From the NCBI GenBank assembly GCA_017500825.1, contig JAFVYB010000080.1, positions 1 through 64,000 on the forward strand: DNA of 64,000 nt, read 5' to 3'. Origin of the DNA: Myxococcaceae bacterium. Its GTDB lineage: Bacteria > Myxococcota > Myxococcia > Myxococcales > UBA5297. Of this stretch, positions 36,924 through 45,524 are shown one piece after another. Each line of letters begins with the position of its first letter. The stretch's first letter is position 1. The translations under genes and the position numbers were made by a program. Under the pieces are notes generated by a model, which was given only the letters and a program-made list of their open reading frames with translations, was not told the origin of the DNA and searched no databases.

Positions 36924-37400
36924 CTAGCTGAACAGGATGTCGAGGTCGTCGTCGGAGATTTCGGCAAAGGGTGAGTTGGCTCCCGGGTTTTGCGTCTTGT
37001 CGAGGAGCGACTGGACGATCTTCACCAATTCATCGGTCGCCTTGCGGACGCGCAGGCGAACAAGGCCCACGCTGGTCTCGTCTCCGAACATGACGACCAG
37101 GATGATCTGGGAGGCGACGAGCGAGATGTGCAGGCTGTCGCGCTCACCCTCGTGAAAGAGGATGGAGAACTCGCGTTCGCCAATCAGTTTGGCGAGGCCG
37201 TCGGTCGCGGCGATGTTGCCGGCGGTCAGCGAAGCCAGCGCTGTCGTGTCCAAGTGCTCGTGCTTGCCTGTAGTCAGGATGAGCTGGCCGTTTTTGTCGA
37301 TCAGAAAGACGGCCTTGGCATTGGCGTCCATTCTCAGACGTTCGCAGACGTCAGCCATCTGCTTGAACTCGTCTTCATAGATCACCATCGGGGAATTCAT
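36924..37400 (-). CDS. mglB: MglB, GTPase-activating protein for MglA (Roadblock/LC7)
   Basis: 158 residues of the Roadblock/LC7 fold. Hallmarks shared with Myxococcus MglB include FLIDKNGQLI, DTTALASLTAGNIAA and the C-terminal SPFAEISDDD. MglB dimers activate MglA GTP hydrolysis at the lagging pole. Starts at ATG 37400; an ATG at residue 5 is also in frame. It heads the mglBA operon. A stable hairpin with a TTCG loop (37444-37466) lies in its leader, 44 bp before the start codon. Confidence 0.96.
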   Translation of the reverse strand: MNSPMVIYEDEFKQMADVCERLRMDANAKAVFLIDKNGQLILTTGKHEHLDTTALASLTAGNIAATDGLAKLIGEREFSILFHEGERDSLHISLVASQIILVVMFGDETSVGLVRLRVRKATDELVKIVQSLLDKTQNPGANSPFAEISDDDLDILFS

Positions 37401-37433
37401 CGGCGAGGGCCTCGTCTCGAATCGCTGGGACTC

Positions 37434-37466
37434 TCAAAACAACGGGGACTCTCCGAAGAGAGCCCC
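37434..37466 (-). terminator. Hairpin with T-rich tail in the mglB leader
   Basis: On the minus strand GGGG and CTCTC pair with GAGAG and CCCC around a TTCG tetraloop (37466-37444), followed by GTTGTTTT. No minus-strand gene ends upstream, because nth is divergent. It may act as an attenuator or as a stabilising leader structure. Confidence 0.4.
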
Positions 37467-37683
37467 CTGACCATGACGGTTGACCGTGTCAAAAAGCGGC
37501 GGCCCTCTAGCAGAGAGTTTTGGGCGGTGCAAGGCGTCGAATGTGTCTTGAATGAGAGGGAAGGACGCTCACGCGGTGGCGAAAATTCCCCTCGGCAGGC
37601 GCGTTGTTTAGGGCGAATCGCCCCGGCCTTTTGTGAATCAGAGACGGCGATTTTCCGCCGCAGCTGAACAGAAGGAAGCAGCG

Positions 37684-38409
37684 ATGAATACGCGCGCCAG
37701 GTCTCCCCAAGCCGACAAACCCTCAGCCTCGCCTCGCGGCGCTCCGAAGCCGGTGGCGGTCCAGGCGCTCTTCGACCAGCTGGAGGCGCTCTATCCGACG
37801 GCGGGAACCGCTCTGAACCACACCTCGCCCTATGAGCTTCTGGTGGCGGTCGTCCTCTCGGCCCAGTGCACGGACGCGCGCGTTAACTTGGTCACCCCGG
37901 CACTCTTTGCGCGCTACCCGACGCCGCAGGCTCTGGCCGAAGCATCGCAGGACGATGTGGAACAGCTCATTCGCTCCTGTGGCCTGTTTCGAAGCAAAGC
38001 CAAAAACCTCATCGCGCTGGCCCAGCGGATCGCCAACGAACACGGCGGAGAAGTCCCCATTGAACGCGCGCGTCTGGAGCGACTGCCCGGGGTGGGGGCC
38101 AAGACGGCGGGCGTGGTGTCGATGCAGATTTCCGATGAGCCGGCGTTCCCCGTCGACACGCACGTGCAGCGCCTCGCCTTTCGTCTGGGATTAAGCCAGC
38201 GCCGCGTTCCGGCTCAGATTGAACGCGACCTGACGCTGCTGTTGCCACCGTCGCGCTGGGTCAGGGCGCATCACCTGCTCATCTGGCATGGCCGTGGCCC
38301 CTGTGACGCGCGGTGTCCGGACTGTGAGGCCTGCGGTGTGCGCGCTCTGTGTCCGCGCAATGGCCTGGTGGCTGGCGTGAAGCGCTTTCGCTGGCTGACG
38401 GGGGCGTGA
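37684..38409 (+). CDS. nth: Endonuclease III
   Basis: Base-excision repair glycosylase/AP lyase acting on oxidised pyrimidines. 241 residues with a short disordered N-terminal extension. The helix-hairpin-helix LPGVGAKTA contains catalytic Lys140, and Asp158 lies in PVDTH. The [4Fe-4S] cysteines follow the exact Nth spacing CX6CX2CX5C (Cys207, Cys214, Cys217, Cys223). ATG 37684 has GAAGGAAG upstream; an upstream start in frame would add unconserved residues. Divergent from mglBA. Confidence 0.96.
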   Translation: MNTRARSPQADKPSASPRGAPKPVAVQALFDQLEALYPTAGTALNHTSPYELLVAVVLSAQCTDARVNLVTPALFARYPTPQALAEASQDDVEQLIRSCGLFRSKAKNLIALAQRIANEHGGEVPIERARLERLPGVGAKTAGVVSMQISDEPAFPVDTHVQRLAFRLGLSQRRVPAQIERDLTLLLPPSRWVRAHHLLIWHGRGPCDARCPDCEACGVRALCPRNGLVAGVKRFRWLTGA

Positions 38410-38495
38410 GGCGCGTTGGCGCCCTCGGTGTCATCTGTCGCCGGGTGTCAGGTCCACGGGCCAAAGCATGGGGCAGGCACTGAGGGGAGATGCCG

Positions 38496-39026
38496 TCACG
38501 CCTTGGGGTTGGCGGTGCGCCGCGCGGCCTCCTTGAGGCGGGTCATGCGACGCTTGATGAGGCCGCGTTTGAGCGAGGAGAGGTGATCGACGAAGAGGCC
38601 GCCCTCCAGGTGCTCCAGCTCGTGTTGCAGGGCCAGCGCGAGCAGGGTTCCGTCGGCTTCCAGTGAGAATTCGCGCCCTTCCTCGTCAAGGGCCGTGACG
38701 GCGACCTTTTCAGCGCGCTCGACCTTTTCCTGCTCGTCGGGGACTGAGAGGCAGCCCTCGCTCCACAGGCGCTTGCCTTCTTTGCGCGTGATGCGCGGAT
38801 TGATGAGGACGAGCGGGCGCGCGCCTTCGTCCTGAGGGGAGGTGTCGATGACGACGACGCGTTTGAGGATGCCGATTTGCGGCGCGGCGAGACCGACACC
38901 CTTGGCCGCATACATCGTCTCGAACATGTCCTTGATGAGTGTCTTGAGCGACTCGTCGAACTCGGTGACCGGAGCGGAGACTTCGCGCAGTCGCGGATCG
39001 GGCCAGATGAGGATGTCGTGAACCAT
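38496..39026 (-). CDS. def: Peptide deformylase
   Basis: Iron or zinc enzyme that removes the formyl group from new proteins. Three family motifs are intact: GVGLAAPQIG at 43-52, EGCLSVP with ligand Cys92, and QHELEHL with ligands His135 and His139 and base Glu136. 176 residues from ATG 39026; a TTG 39 bp upstream would add an unconserved tail. The C-terminal Lys/Arg-rich helix is somewhat long. It is not next to fmt, its frequent partner. Confidence 0.96.
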   Translation of the reverse strand: MVHDILIWPDPRLREVSAPVTEFDESLKTLIKDMFETMYAAKGVGLAAPQIGILKRVVVIDTSPQDEGARPLVLINPRITRKEGKRLWSEGCLSVPDEQEKVERAEKVAVTALDEEGREFSLEADGTLLALALQHELEHLEGGLFVDHLSSLKRGLIKRRMTRLKEAARRTANPKA

Positions 39027-39126
39027 GGTGCTCGTCCCTTTGTGAGGAGGTGTTTCTCCGTTCAACAGCCAGCGCGGGTCAGACGCTTCCCCGCGACGCG
39101 CTGTCCATCGGACTCTGAACGACAGA

Positions 39127-39159
39127 AGAGCGGCCCCTCCGCCTGGGAAGGACCGCTCT
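39127..39159 (-). terminator. Hairpin after the cysteine-rich lipoprotein gene
   Basis: Fourteen-base arms at 39127-39140 and 39146-39159 pair with two mismatches. The minus-strand tail TCTGTCG is T-poor, so termination is likely but not certain. Confidence 0.5.
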
Positions 39160-39192
39160 CGTTGTCGGGGGTGCGCGCTTTATGCGCGCGAT

Positions 39193-41388
39193 TTACTGAG
39201 CGCCTCCCTCGGCGCCGCTTTCACCTTCGCCCTGGCCGTTTTCGCTGCCGGACTCACCGCTGTCTTCACCCTCTGCCGAGCCGAAAACATGGCGGAAGAG
39301 GCGATACTGGTGGCCGATCTTGGGCTTGCCGCGGAGCGTCTTCAGCTTGAGGTCGGTCGAGCCCAGGTAGAGAGCGCCGCCGTAGATGTCCATGTCCGCG
39401 TAGAAACCAAGCGCCCCTTCGCTCCAGCGTCCGAGATCCTTCCAGCTGCCGTCGGCCTGGCGTCCGCGCAGGATGAGGTCGGAGGAGGTCGCGTCCTGGT
39501 AGGCGGCATAGAGCCCCTCTGCGGTCGACAGGAGGACCGCGTCGGCGCCAACCCGGGCGGGCGGCGTGTAAGTGGTGCCGTCGCCAAGGCCGCGATCGAT
39601 GAAGTCGGCGTTGCCGGGCGTCTGCTGATTGGCAGGGGCCAGCTGGGTGCTGATGGTGGCGGTCAGGTAGCGCAGGCCGCGCCGCGTGGCGTCGTAGTAG
39701 GCCACCACAGCCGCGCCGCTGTTCTGACGATCGAAGGTCAGGGACGGGTAGAGGCCGACATCGCCGGTGTCCTTGCCGGAGGCGTCCTGGCCGTCGACGA
39801 TCTTCGAGGTCCACGTGCCGCCCTCGATGGTCGAGATCATGAGGTTGCCCTGCTGCTCGTCATACCAGGCGATGTGCGGGACATCCTCGCCCTCGCGGAA
39901 AGCCAGCGAGGGGAAGAGGCCGACGCCTTCGGGGAGCGCCTTGACCGTCGCGGTCGCTGAACCCTTGTCGCGGCAGACGCCGTCCAGGCACAGCTGAGAG
40001 GACGAGCAGGCGTTGTTGCAGTCGTTCGTGGCGGTGATGCAGCTCGTGCCGTTTTCGGAGGTCTCGTCGACGATGCAGCTGAGCGGGCAGCCGTCGCACG
40101 GGGGCTTGGGCAGCACGTGGCAGGCGACCGTCTCGATGTCCCAGTCGGCGGCAGAGGCTGGAACGCTCGTCTTGGCGCGGGCGAATTTGAGCGCGGTCAG
40201 GCGCTTGGTGCCCACCTCGGTCGCCGTGGCCTCGCCGCAGGTGGTCTCGGTGCCGCCGGTCTTCTGGAAGTAGGCGATGGCGGGCCGCTGTTCGCCATTG
40301 GTCGTCGCCAGAGCCAGGGAGGCGTATCGGCCCACGTCGCCGCTCGTCGCGCCGCCATCGATCACATAGGGCGCCGCGTAGTTGCCCGCGTTGTCGCGCG
40401 CGATGAAGTGCAGCGATTTGTCGGTCGCTCCGTAATAGGCCACGAAGACTCGCCCTTCGCCCTCGCCGGAGCGGATGGTGGCGATGCTGCTGTATTGGCC
40501 GACATCAGGGCCGGGCTCAGCGACGCCACCGCGCGGGCCGTTGACCGAACCGATGACTGGCGCGTCCTGGGGGACACCGTCGACCCACTCGGTCGATTTG
40601 ACCTTGCCGTCGACGTCAAAGGTGCGGACCACCAAGTCGCCGTGCGTGCCGTCATACATTGAGACAAGGATGTCGCCGTTTGCCGGAGCGATGGCGAGCG
40701 AGGCGTGGCGGCCCAGATCAGCGGGCTCGATGGGCGGCAGCTCGACAGCGGCGCACTGAAGCTCGGCGGGCACGCAGGCGTCGTAGACGTTGTCGAGATC
40801 GGTGAAGACGACGAGCGAGCCGCGGGGGACGTTGGCCAGGACCGCGGGATCGCAGTGGGTGGCGGGGTGGCAGGTGTTGTTGGCGAGCACGCAGGCTTCG
40901 CCTTCGCCGCAGGCGCCGCCACAGGGAGGCGCGGCCACGCAGACGCCCGCGAAGCAGGACTGGCCTTCTTCGGAGCAGGAACCATCCGCGTTGCAGGGCT
41001 TGTAGTTGCAGCGCTTGGTGACGCCGAAGGTGGGATCGTTCCAGTCGAGGCAATAGCGATCGCCGGCGCTGCCGCATTCAGCGTCGGAGTTGCACTCAAG
41101 GTAGTCGTCGGTGCAGCGGCCCACGCTGGTGCACTTCTGGCCGGGGCAACAGGCGGCGTCTGATTCGCACTCGCGCGTCGTCACCTCGCAGCAGCCGTTC
41201 TGGCAGACCGAGTGGCCTGGATCGGCGCAGTCCTCCGCAGTGGTGCAAGCCTGCTTGCCATCGGCGCATTGCCCCTCGACTGGCGGATCGTCGGGACCGG
41301 GCTTGGGCTTTGAGTTCTCCGAGGAGCACGCGCTCAAGGCCAAGAGCGCACACGGCAAAAGAATGGCGAACAACCTGCGATGACTCAT
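39193..41388 (-). CDS. Large cysteine-rich lipoprotein with repeated beta-propeller-like motif
   Basis: 731 residues. The lipobox ALSAC places the lipid on Cys21. Residues about 40-210 form a cysteine-rich region (over 25 Cys) of small disulfide knots, and a second short cluster lies at 430-475. Between and after them a motif of the form D-V/L-G-x-Y/H-x-S-L-A recurs at about 224, 295, 351, 488 and 543, with a weaker copy near 658, suggesting a propeller of about six blades. The tail is rich in Gly, Glu and Ser. ATG 41388 with GGAGGAAG. Probably on the cell surface; function unknown. Confidence 0.8.
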   Translation of the reverse strand: MSHRRLFAILLPCALLALSACSSENSKPKPGPDDPPVEGQCADGKQACTTAEDCADPGHSVCQNGCCEVTTRECESDAACCPGQKCTSVGRCTDDYLECNSDAECGSAGDRYCLDWNDPTFGVTKRCNYKPCNADGSCSEEGQSCFAGVCVAAPPCGGACGEGEACVLANNTCHPATHCDPAVLANVPRGSLVVFTDLDNVYDACVPAELQCAAVELPPIEPADLGRHASLAIAPANGDILVSMYDGTHGDLVVRTFDVDGKVKSTEWVDGVPQDAPVIGSVNGPRGGVAEPGPDVGQYSSIATIRSGEGEGRVFVAYYGATDKSLHFIARDNAGNYAAPYVIDGGATSGDVGRYASLALATTNGEQRPAIAYFQKTGGTETTCGEATATEVGTKRLTALKFARAKTSVPASAADWDIETVACHVLPKPPCDGCPLSCIVDETSENGTSCITATNDCNNACSSSQLCLDGVCRDKGSATATVKALPEGVGLFPSLAFREGEDVPHIAWYDEQQGNLMISTIEGGTWTSKIVDGQDASGKDTGDVGLYPSLTFDRQNSGAAVVAYYDATRRGLRYLTATISTQLAPANQQTPGNADFIDRGLGDGTTYTPPARVGADAVLLSTAEGLYAAYQDATSSDLILRGRQADGSWKDLGRWSEGALGFYADMDIYGGALYLGSTDLKLKTLRGKPKIGHQYRLFRHVFGSAEGEDSGESGSENGQGEGESGAEGGAQ

Positions 41389-41572
41389 GCTTCCTCCAAA
41401 GGGCGAATCCGGCCCGATCCCCCCGAAAAAAGGGGCGGCCTCCTAAGGCATCCGCGCGGCGAGGGCAAGACGCACAGTGCTTCCGTCTGGACGCCACGCG
41501 TGGCCGCGCCAGAGAGGTGGCCGCGACGCGTTTTGGCGGTGTCTGCGGGCGCGCGATCCAGGTCGCGCCACG

Positions 41573-43354
41573 TCAGTCGGAAAGCCAGTCGCCGAAGCGC
41601 CGCGACATTTCCTCGCGGACAAAGCGATCCCGCTCCGCGTCGCCGTCACAGGCCTTGAGCCGTTCGATGAAGTCGCGCGCGTCATCGGCCCGGGTGGCGC
41701 GAATGAGGCGTTTGACGATCGGGATCTGCGGGCCGACCATCGACAACTCGTCGAGGCCCAGGCCCAGAAGCAGGAGGGTGCAGAGCGGATCGCCGGCCAT
41801 TTCGCCGCACATCGACACGGGAATCCCGGCCGTGTGTCCGGCGTCGACGGCGAATTGAAGCGCTCGGACGATGGCCACGTGCAGCGGCAGGTAGAGGTAG
41901 GAGACCTCGCGGTTCTGTCGGTCGAAGGCCAGCGTGTATTGGACGAGGTCGTTGGTGCCGATGGAGAGGAAGTCGCACTCGCGCGCCAGCTGGTCCGCGC
42001 TCCAGGCCGCGGAAGGTGTCTCGATCATGGCGCCCAGCGGGACCTCGCCGCGAAACTCGACGCCCTCTTTGGTGAGCCTTGCCCGCGCTTCCTCCAGGCA
42101 GGCCTTGGCTTCGCGCAGTTCGTCGAGCGAGCTGATCATCGGCAGGAGGATGCGCATCGGCCCGTGGACCGCCGCGCGCAAGAGGGCCTTGAGCTGGGTG
42201 ACGAAGATGTCGCGGTGGCGCAGGCAGTAGCGCAGGCCACGCAGGCCGAGCGCCGGGTTGGGCTCGCGTTCGGTGATGGCCGCGGCCGAGTGCGGCATCT
42301 TGTCGGCGCCCAGATCGAGCGTGCGGAAGGTGATGTCGCGTCCGTCGAGCGCGCGCAGCGCCGCGCGGTAAATCTCGTAGTGTTCCTCTTCGTCGGGCAG
42401 CGCCTCGCGGTCGAGGAAGACGAGCTCGGTGCGAAAGAGGCCGACGCCCTCGGCGCCCTGGGCCAGCAGGGAGGGCAATTGGGCGATGTGATCGATGTTG
42501 CCCATCAGCCGCACGCGGACGCCGTCCTGCGATTGGGCGGGAAGTTCGCGCAGGGCGTGCAGCGCCTGTTCCGAGGCCAGGCGACGGCGCAGCTTTGTCT
42601 GAAACTGCTCGATGTCCTCTGGTGACGGGTGGACGGTGACGGTGCCGCGCTGGCCGTCGAGCGCCATGAGATCGCCGCGGCGGATCTCGTCGCTGATGTG
42701 ATCGGCGCCGACGACGCACGGCATGCCCTGGGCGCGCGCCAGAATCGCCACGTGCGAGGTCTTGGCCCCCCTGTCCGTCACGATGCCCTTGATTTCGCGC
42801 CGCCGCAGGAGCGTGGCGAGGTCAGCCGGACTCAGGTCGCGGGCGACGGCGATGCTGCCCTCGGGAATCTCCTCACCCTCGACATCGAGCGCGTCCGAGC
42901 CGCCGAGCAGGTTGCGCAGCACGCGTTCGCCGATGAACTCGATGTCGGAAAAGCGCTCGCGGAAGTAGTCGTTCTCCATGTCGAAGAAGATGCCCTTGAA
43001 GCGCGCCACCTGCCGCCGCACCGCCCACTCGGCGTTGATGCTCTCCTGCTCGATGAGGCGCAGCGCCTCGCCGACAAACATCGGATCTTTGAGGATGAGC
43101 AGGTGCGTTTCGAGGATTTGCGCCTGATCGCTCTGCGGATCGAGGCGGGCGTGGACTTTGCCGATCTGCTCGCTCGACTGCGCGAAGGCGGCCCGCAGCC
43201 TGTCCTTCTCGTCCCTGATCTCTGCCGCGCCGCCCTGCAGATGGCGCGTCGGGCAACTCACGCGCGCCCGGTCGAGGGTGTAGGCGCGCCCCAGCACCAT
43301 GCCTGGCGAGGCGCCGACGCCTTGAAAGGTGAGCGTTTTCCTCGTCCCACTCAT
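41573..43354 (-). CDS. ptsI: Phosphoenolpyruvate-protein phosphotransferase (PTS enzyme I)
   Basis: Takes phosphate from PEP and passes it to HPr. 593 residues, normal for enzyme I. The phosphorylated histidine is His201 in GAKTSHVAILAR, and the PEP-binding barrel contains LGADKMPH, LRGLRYCLRH and the catalytic cysteine in MCGEMAGD. ATG 43354 lies 83 bp past the HPr stop. Together with HPr and mannose-type EIIC and EIID genes it forms a PTS cluster from which EIIA and EIIB are missing in this window. Confidence 0.96.
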   Translation of the reverse strand: MSGTRKTLTFQGVGASPGMVLGRAYTLDRARVSCPTRHLQGGAAEIRDEKDRLRAAFAQSSEQIGKVHARLDPQSDQAQILETHLLILKDPMFVGEALRLIEQESINAEWAVRRQVARFKGIFFDMENDYFRERFSDIEFIGERVLRNLLGGSDALDVEGEEIPEGSIAVARDLSPADLATLLRRREIKGIVTDRGAKTSHVAILARAQGMPCVVGADHISDEIRRGDLMALDGQRGTVTVHPSPEDIEQFQTKLRRRLASEQALHALRELPAQSQDGVRVRLMGNIDHIAQLPSLLAQGAEGVGLFRTELVFLDREALPDEEEHYEIYRAALRALDGRDITFRTLDLGADKMPHSAAAITEREPNPALGLRGLRYCLRHRDIFVTQLKALLRAAVHGPMRILLPMISSLDELREAKACLEEARARLTKEGVEFRGEVPLGAMIETPSAAWSADQLARECDFLSIGTNDLVQYTLAFDRQNREVSYLYLPLHVAIVRALQFAVDAGHTAGIPVSMCGEMAGDPLCTLLLLGLGLDELSMVGPQIPIVKRLIRATRADDARDFIERLKACDGDAERDRFVREEMSRRFGDWLSD

Positions 43355-43437
43355 CCGCTCTGTCTCCTGAAAATCGTCCCGCCGTCGCCTTGGGCGCCCC
43401 GTCGACAGCCAGAGCGCGCCGCGGCTTCATCGCGGTC

Positions 43438-43716
43438 TCAGTGATCCTCGCCAAATCCGTCGCGAAAGATGTCGCCGATGGCTGTCAGCGCCTCTTCGGC
43501 GTCGTCGCCCTCGGTGCGGACATTGACCGTCGAGCCCTTGGTCGCGGCCAGCATGAGCACGCCCATGATGCTCTTGCCGTTCACCTCCTGCTCGTCCTTC
43601 TCCAGGTAGACGTCGCAGCGGAAGCGGGCGGCGAGTTTGACGAGTTGCGCCGCGGCCCGGGCGTGGAGGCCGAGTGTGTTGACGATGACGAAACTTCCCT
43701 GCGCGCTGACTGACAC
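43438..43716 (-). CDS. ptsH: Phosphocarrier protein HPr
   Basis: 92 residues. Active-site histidine His18 in NTLGLHARAA receives phosphate from enzyme I. The regulatory serine Ser49 is present in NGKSIMGVLML, so control by an HPr kinase is possible. The start is GTG 43716, with AAGGAG nine bases upstream; no ATG is available. It precedes ptsI and follows the EIID gene after a 150-bp gap that holds a GC-rich hairpin (43754-43775). Confidence 0.95.
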   Translation of the reverse strand: MSVSAQGSFVIVNTLGLHARAAAQLVKLAARFRCDVYLEKDEQEVNGKSIMGVLMLAATKGSTVNVRTEGDDAEEALTAIGDIFRDGFGEDH

Positions 43717-43866
43717 GACGTGCTCCTTGGTGGCGTGGTGTGGCGGTGGCGTTGCCCGGCGGTGAAAAGCCGGGCGGCTGAAAGGCGGGCGTCCTTATCC
43801 CAGCTTGAGAAGTGGGCGCGGAGAATGTCGAGAGGCCGCGAAAAAAGAGCGACGCGCGCGTCCCGC

Positions 43867-44697
43867 TCAGAGGAGGAGGCCGACGTAGAAGGCGATCGCC
43901 CCGGCGCTGACGAGGATGGCGGTGGCGCTCGGCGCTTTTGGGGAGGCGTTGGCGCGCGCGGCGGTGAGGGCCAGAAGGCCGACGAGCCAGGCCAGCGCGG
44001 TCGAGACGACGGGTGACGGCGACGATTCAGGGACGGGAAGGCCTTTGCCTGGCGCGCAGAAAAACGCGGGCGGTGCCAGGGAGACGAGGGCGGCAAAGGC
44101 GCCGACAAAAGCGGCGCTCAGGCGTCGCGTGGCGTCACGTCGCTTGTCGAACCGCCAGCGCGCGATGATGTCGAGCACGCCCTCGCCATGTCGATAGCCG
44201 GCATCAAAGAGGCGGAGGCGCAGGCTCAGGTGCACGGCGTTGTAGAGCGCGAGCGCGATCAGGACGCCGACGATTCCCAGTCCGAACGCGAGGAGGATTG
44301 CGAGCGCGCCAAAGGCAGGTCGCAGCGAACGCCAGAAAAAGCCGTCTCCCAGCGCCGCCAGAGGGCCCATCAGGAGCGATTTGAAGGTGTCGACGCGGCT
44401 GGCTGGCATCTCGCCGCGCGCCACGCGTTCTTCGAGATGGAGCACGCCGCCGACGATGGCCGCCGCGAGATAGGGGTGGGTGTTGAAGGGCGTCAGATGG
44501 CGCCTGAGCGCTTCTCGTCGCGCCGCCGCGTCCGGATAGAGCGCCTCGAACGCGGGCCACAGGGCGTGGGCCAGGCCGAGGTTCTGCATGCCAGCCGGAT
44601 TCCAGGCTGTCTGGATGGCCAGGCTGCGCCAGAAGACGCGCGCCAGACAGGCGAGGCCCAGCGTGGCGGGGCGTGTCGGGGGCGTCGTCTGGTTCAC
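43867..44697 (-). CDS. PTS mannose-family EIID component
   Basis: 276 residues. Matches the mannose/fructose/sorbose EIID family through WNPAGMQNLG near the N-terminus, RRHLTPFNTHPYLAA, and LLMGPLAALGDGFFW, followed by hydrophobic segments. EIID forms the membrane complex with EIIC. The start is GTG 44697, overlapping the EIIC stop as GTGA, so the pair is translationally coupled. A C-terminal hydrophobic extension with Pro/Ser linker is longer than usual. The cytosolic EIIA and EIIB partners are not seen nearby. Confidence 0.88.
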   Translation of the reverse strand: MNQTTPPTRPATLGLACLARVFWRSLAIQTAWNPAGMQNLGLAHALWPAFEALYPDAAARREALRRHLTPFNTHPYLAAAIVGGVLHLEERVARGEMPASRVDTFKSLLMGPLAALGDGFFWRSLRPAFGALAILLAFGLGIVGVLIALALYNAVHLSLRLRLFDAGYRHGEGVLDIIARWRFDKRRDATRRLSAAFVGAFAALVSLAPPAFFCAPGKGLPVPESSPSPVVSTALAWLVGLLALTAARANASPKAPSATAILVSAGAIAFYVGLLL

Positions 44698-45524
44698 GTC
44701 GCGCTCCAGATGAAGAGGCCGCGCGTGGCGACAAAAATCGCGGTGGCGAGGAGGGCGGCGATGGCGGCGGTCAGCCTCGCGCGGGCGACATCGAGGGCGG
44801 ACAGGGCGATGGCGGCGGCGGCGAGCGTCATGGCGAGGGCGGTCAGATCGCTGGCGCGCGCGAGACGGGGGACGAGGTCGGCGGAAAATCGCGGCAGCGC
44901 GTGCGTCCAGAAGTGTCCGCCGAGGTGTCCCGCGCCCAGGCCGAGGCCAAAGGTCAGCGCCACAACCGCCATCGACATGAGCGCGGGCGGGGCGCAGCCA
45001 GCGAGGAAGAGTCGCGCGGTTGGAACGCGACATGCCGCGTCCATCGACTGCTTACAGAGGCGGACGCAGCGTCTTTCTTGCAGGCTGTCGGCGCGTCGAC
45101 CAAGGCGGGCGAAGAGGACGCCGAGCGTGACGGCGAGCGCGAAGAGGGCGCTCGGACGCCAGGTTTCGGGCGCGGCGGCGTTCAGGCCTGAGGCGAATGT
45201 CAGCGCGGCGAGGCTGGCCCAGAGATCGTTTCCCGGCAGCGCGGCGCCGATGTTGACCTCGCCGAGGAAGAAGAGTTCGAGCGCGCAGCCGATGGCGATC
45301 CCCAGGCACGGCGTTCCCCAGACGAGGCCGAGGCAGGCGCCGACCACCACCGGGCGCGAGAGCATGGCCTGCAAAAAGGCTTTGCGCTCGATGGCCCAGA
45401 AGCCAGCCAACAGGGCGGTGCAGAGAAGGGCGACGGCGGGCGGCATGGCGTTGGCGGGTGGCGACGGGCGTCGGCAAAGGCGCGACAGGGACGGGACGCG
45501 GGCACTGGGCCAGGAGGCGATCAC
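44694..45524 (-). CDS. PTS mannose-family EIIC component
   Basis: 276 residues from GTG 45524, or 250 from an internal ATG at 45446 that has no ribosome site. Multiple membrane helices; the segment GIAIGCALELFFLGEVNIGAA matches the mannose-type EIIC core. The GTG overlaps the stop of the AgmX-domain gene (GTGA), which argues for the longer start and for coupled translation. The protein would form the sugar channel with EIID. Sugar specificity cannot be read off, and EIIA/EIIB genes are not visible. Confidence 0.85.
   Translation of the reverse strand: MIASWPSARVPSLSRLCRRPSPPANAMPPAVALLCTALLAGFWAIERKAFLQAMLSRPVVVGACLGLVWGTPCLGIAIGCALELFFLGEVNIGAALPGNDLWASLAALTFASGLNAAAPETWRPSALFALAVTLGVLFARLGRRADSLQERRCVRLCKQSMDAACRVPTARLFLAGCAPPALMSMAVVALTFGLGLGAGHLGGHFWTHALPRFSADLVPRLARASDLTALAMTLAAAAIALSALDVARARLTAAIAALLATAIFVATRGLFIWSAT

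Noticed and set aside
43754-43775. GCCCGGC/GCCGGGC hairpin between EIID and HPr genes as a terminator
   Set aside because: No T run follows on either strand; may be an mRNA processing or stability element, but there is no support.
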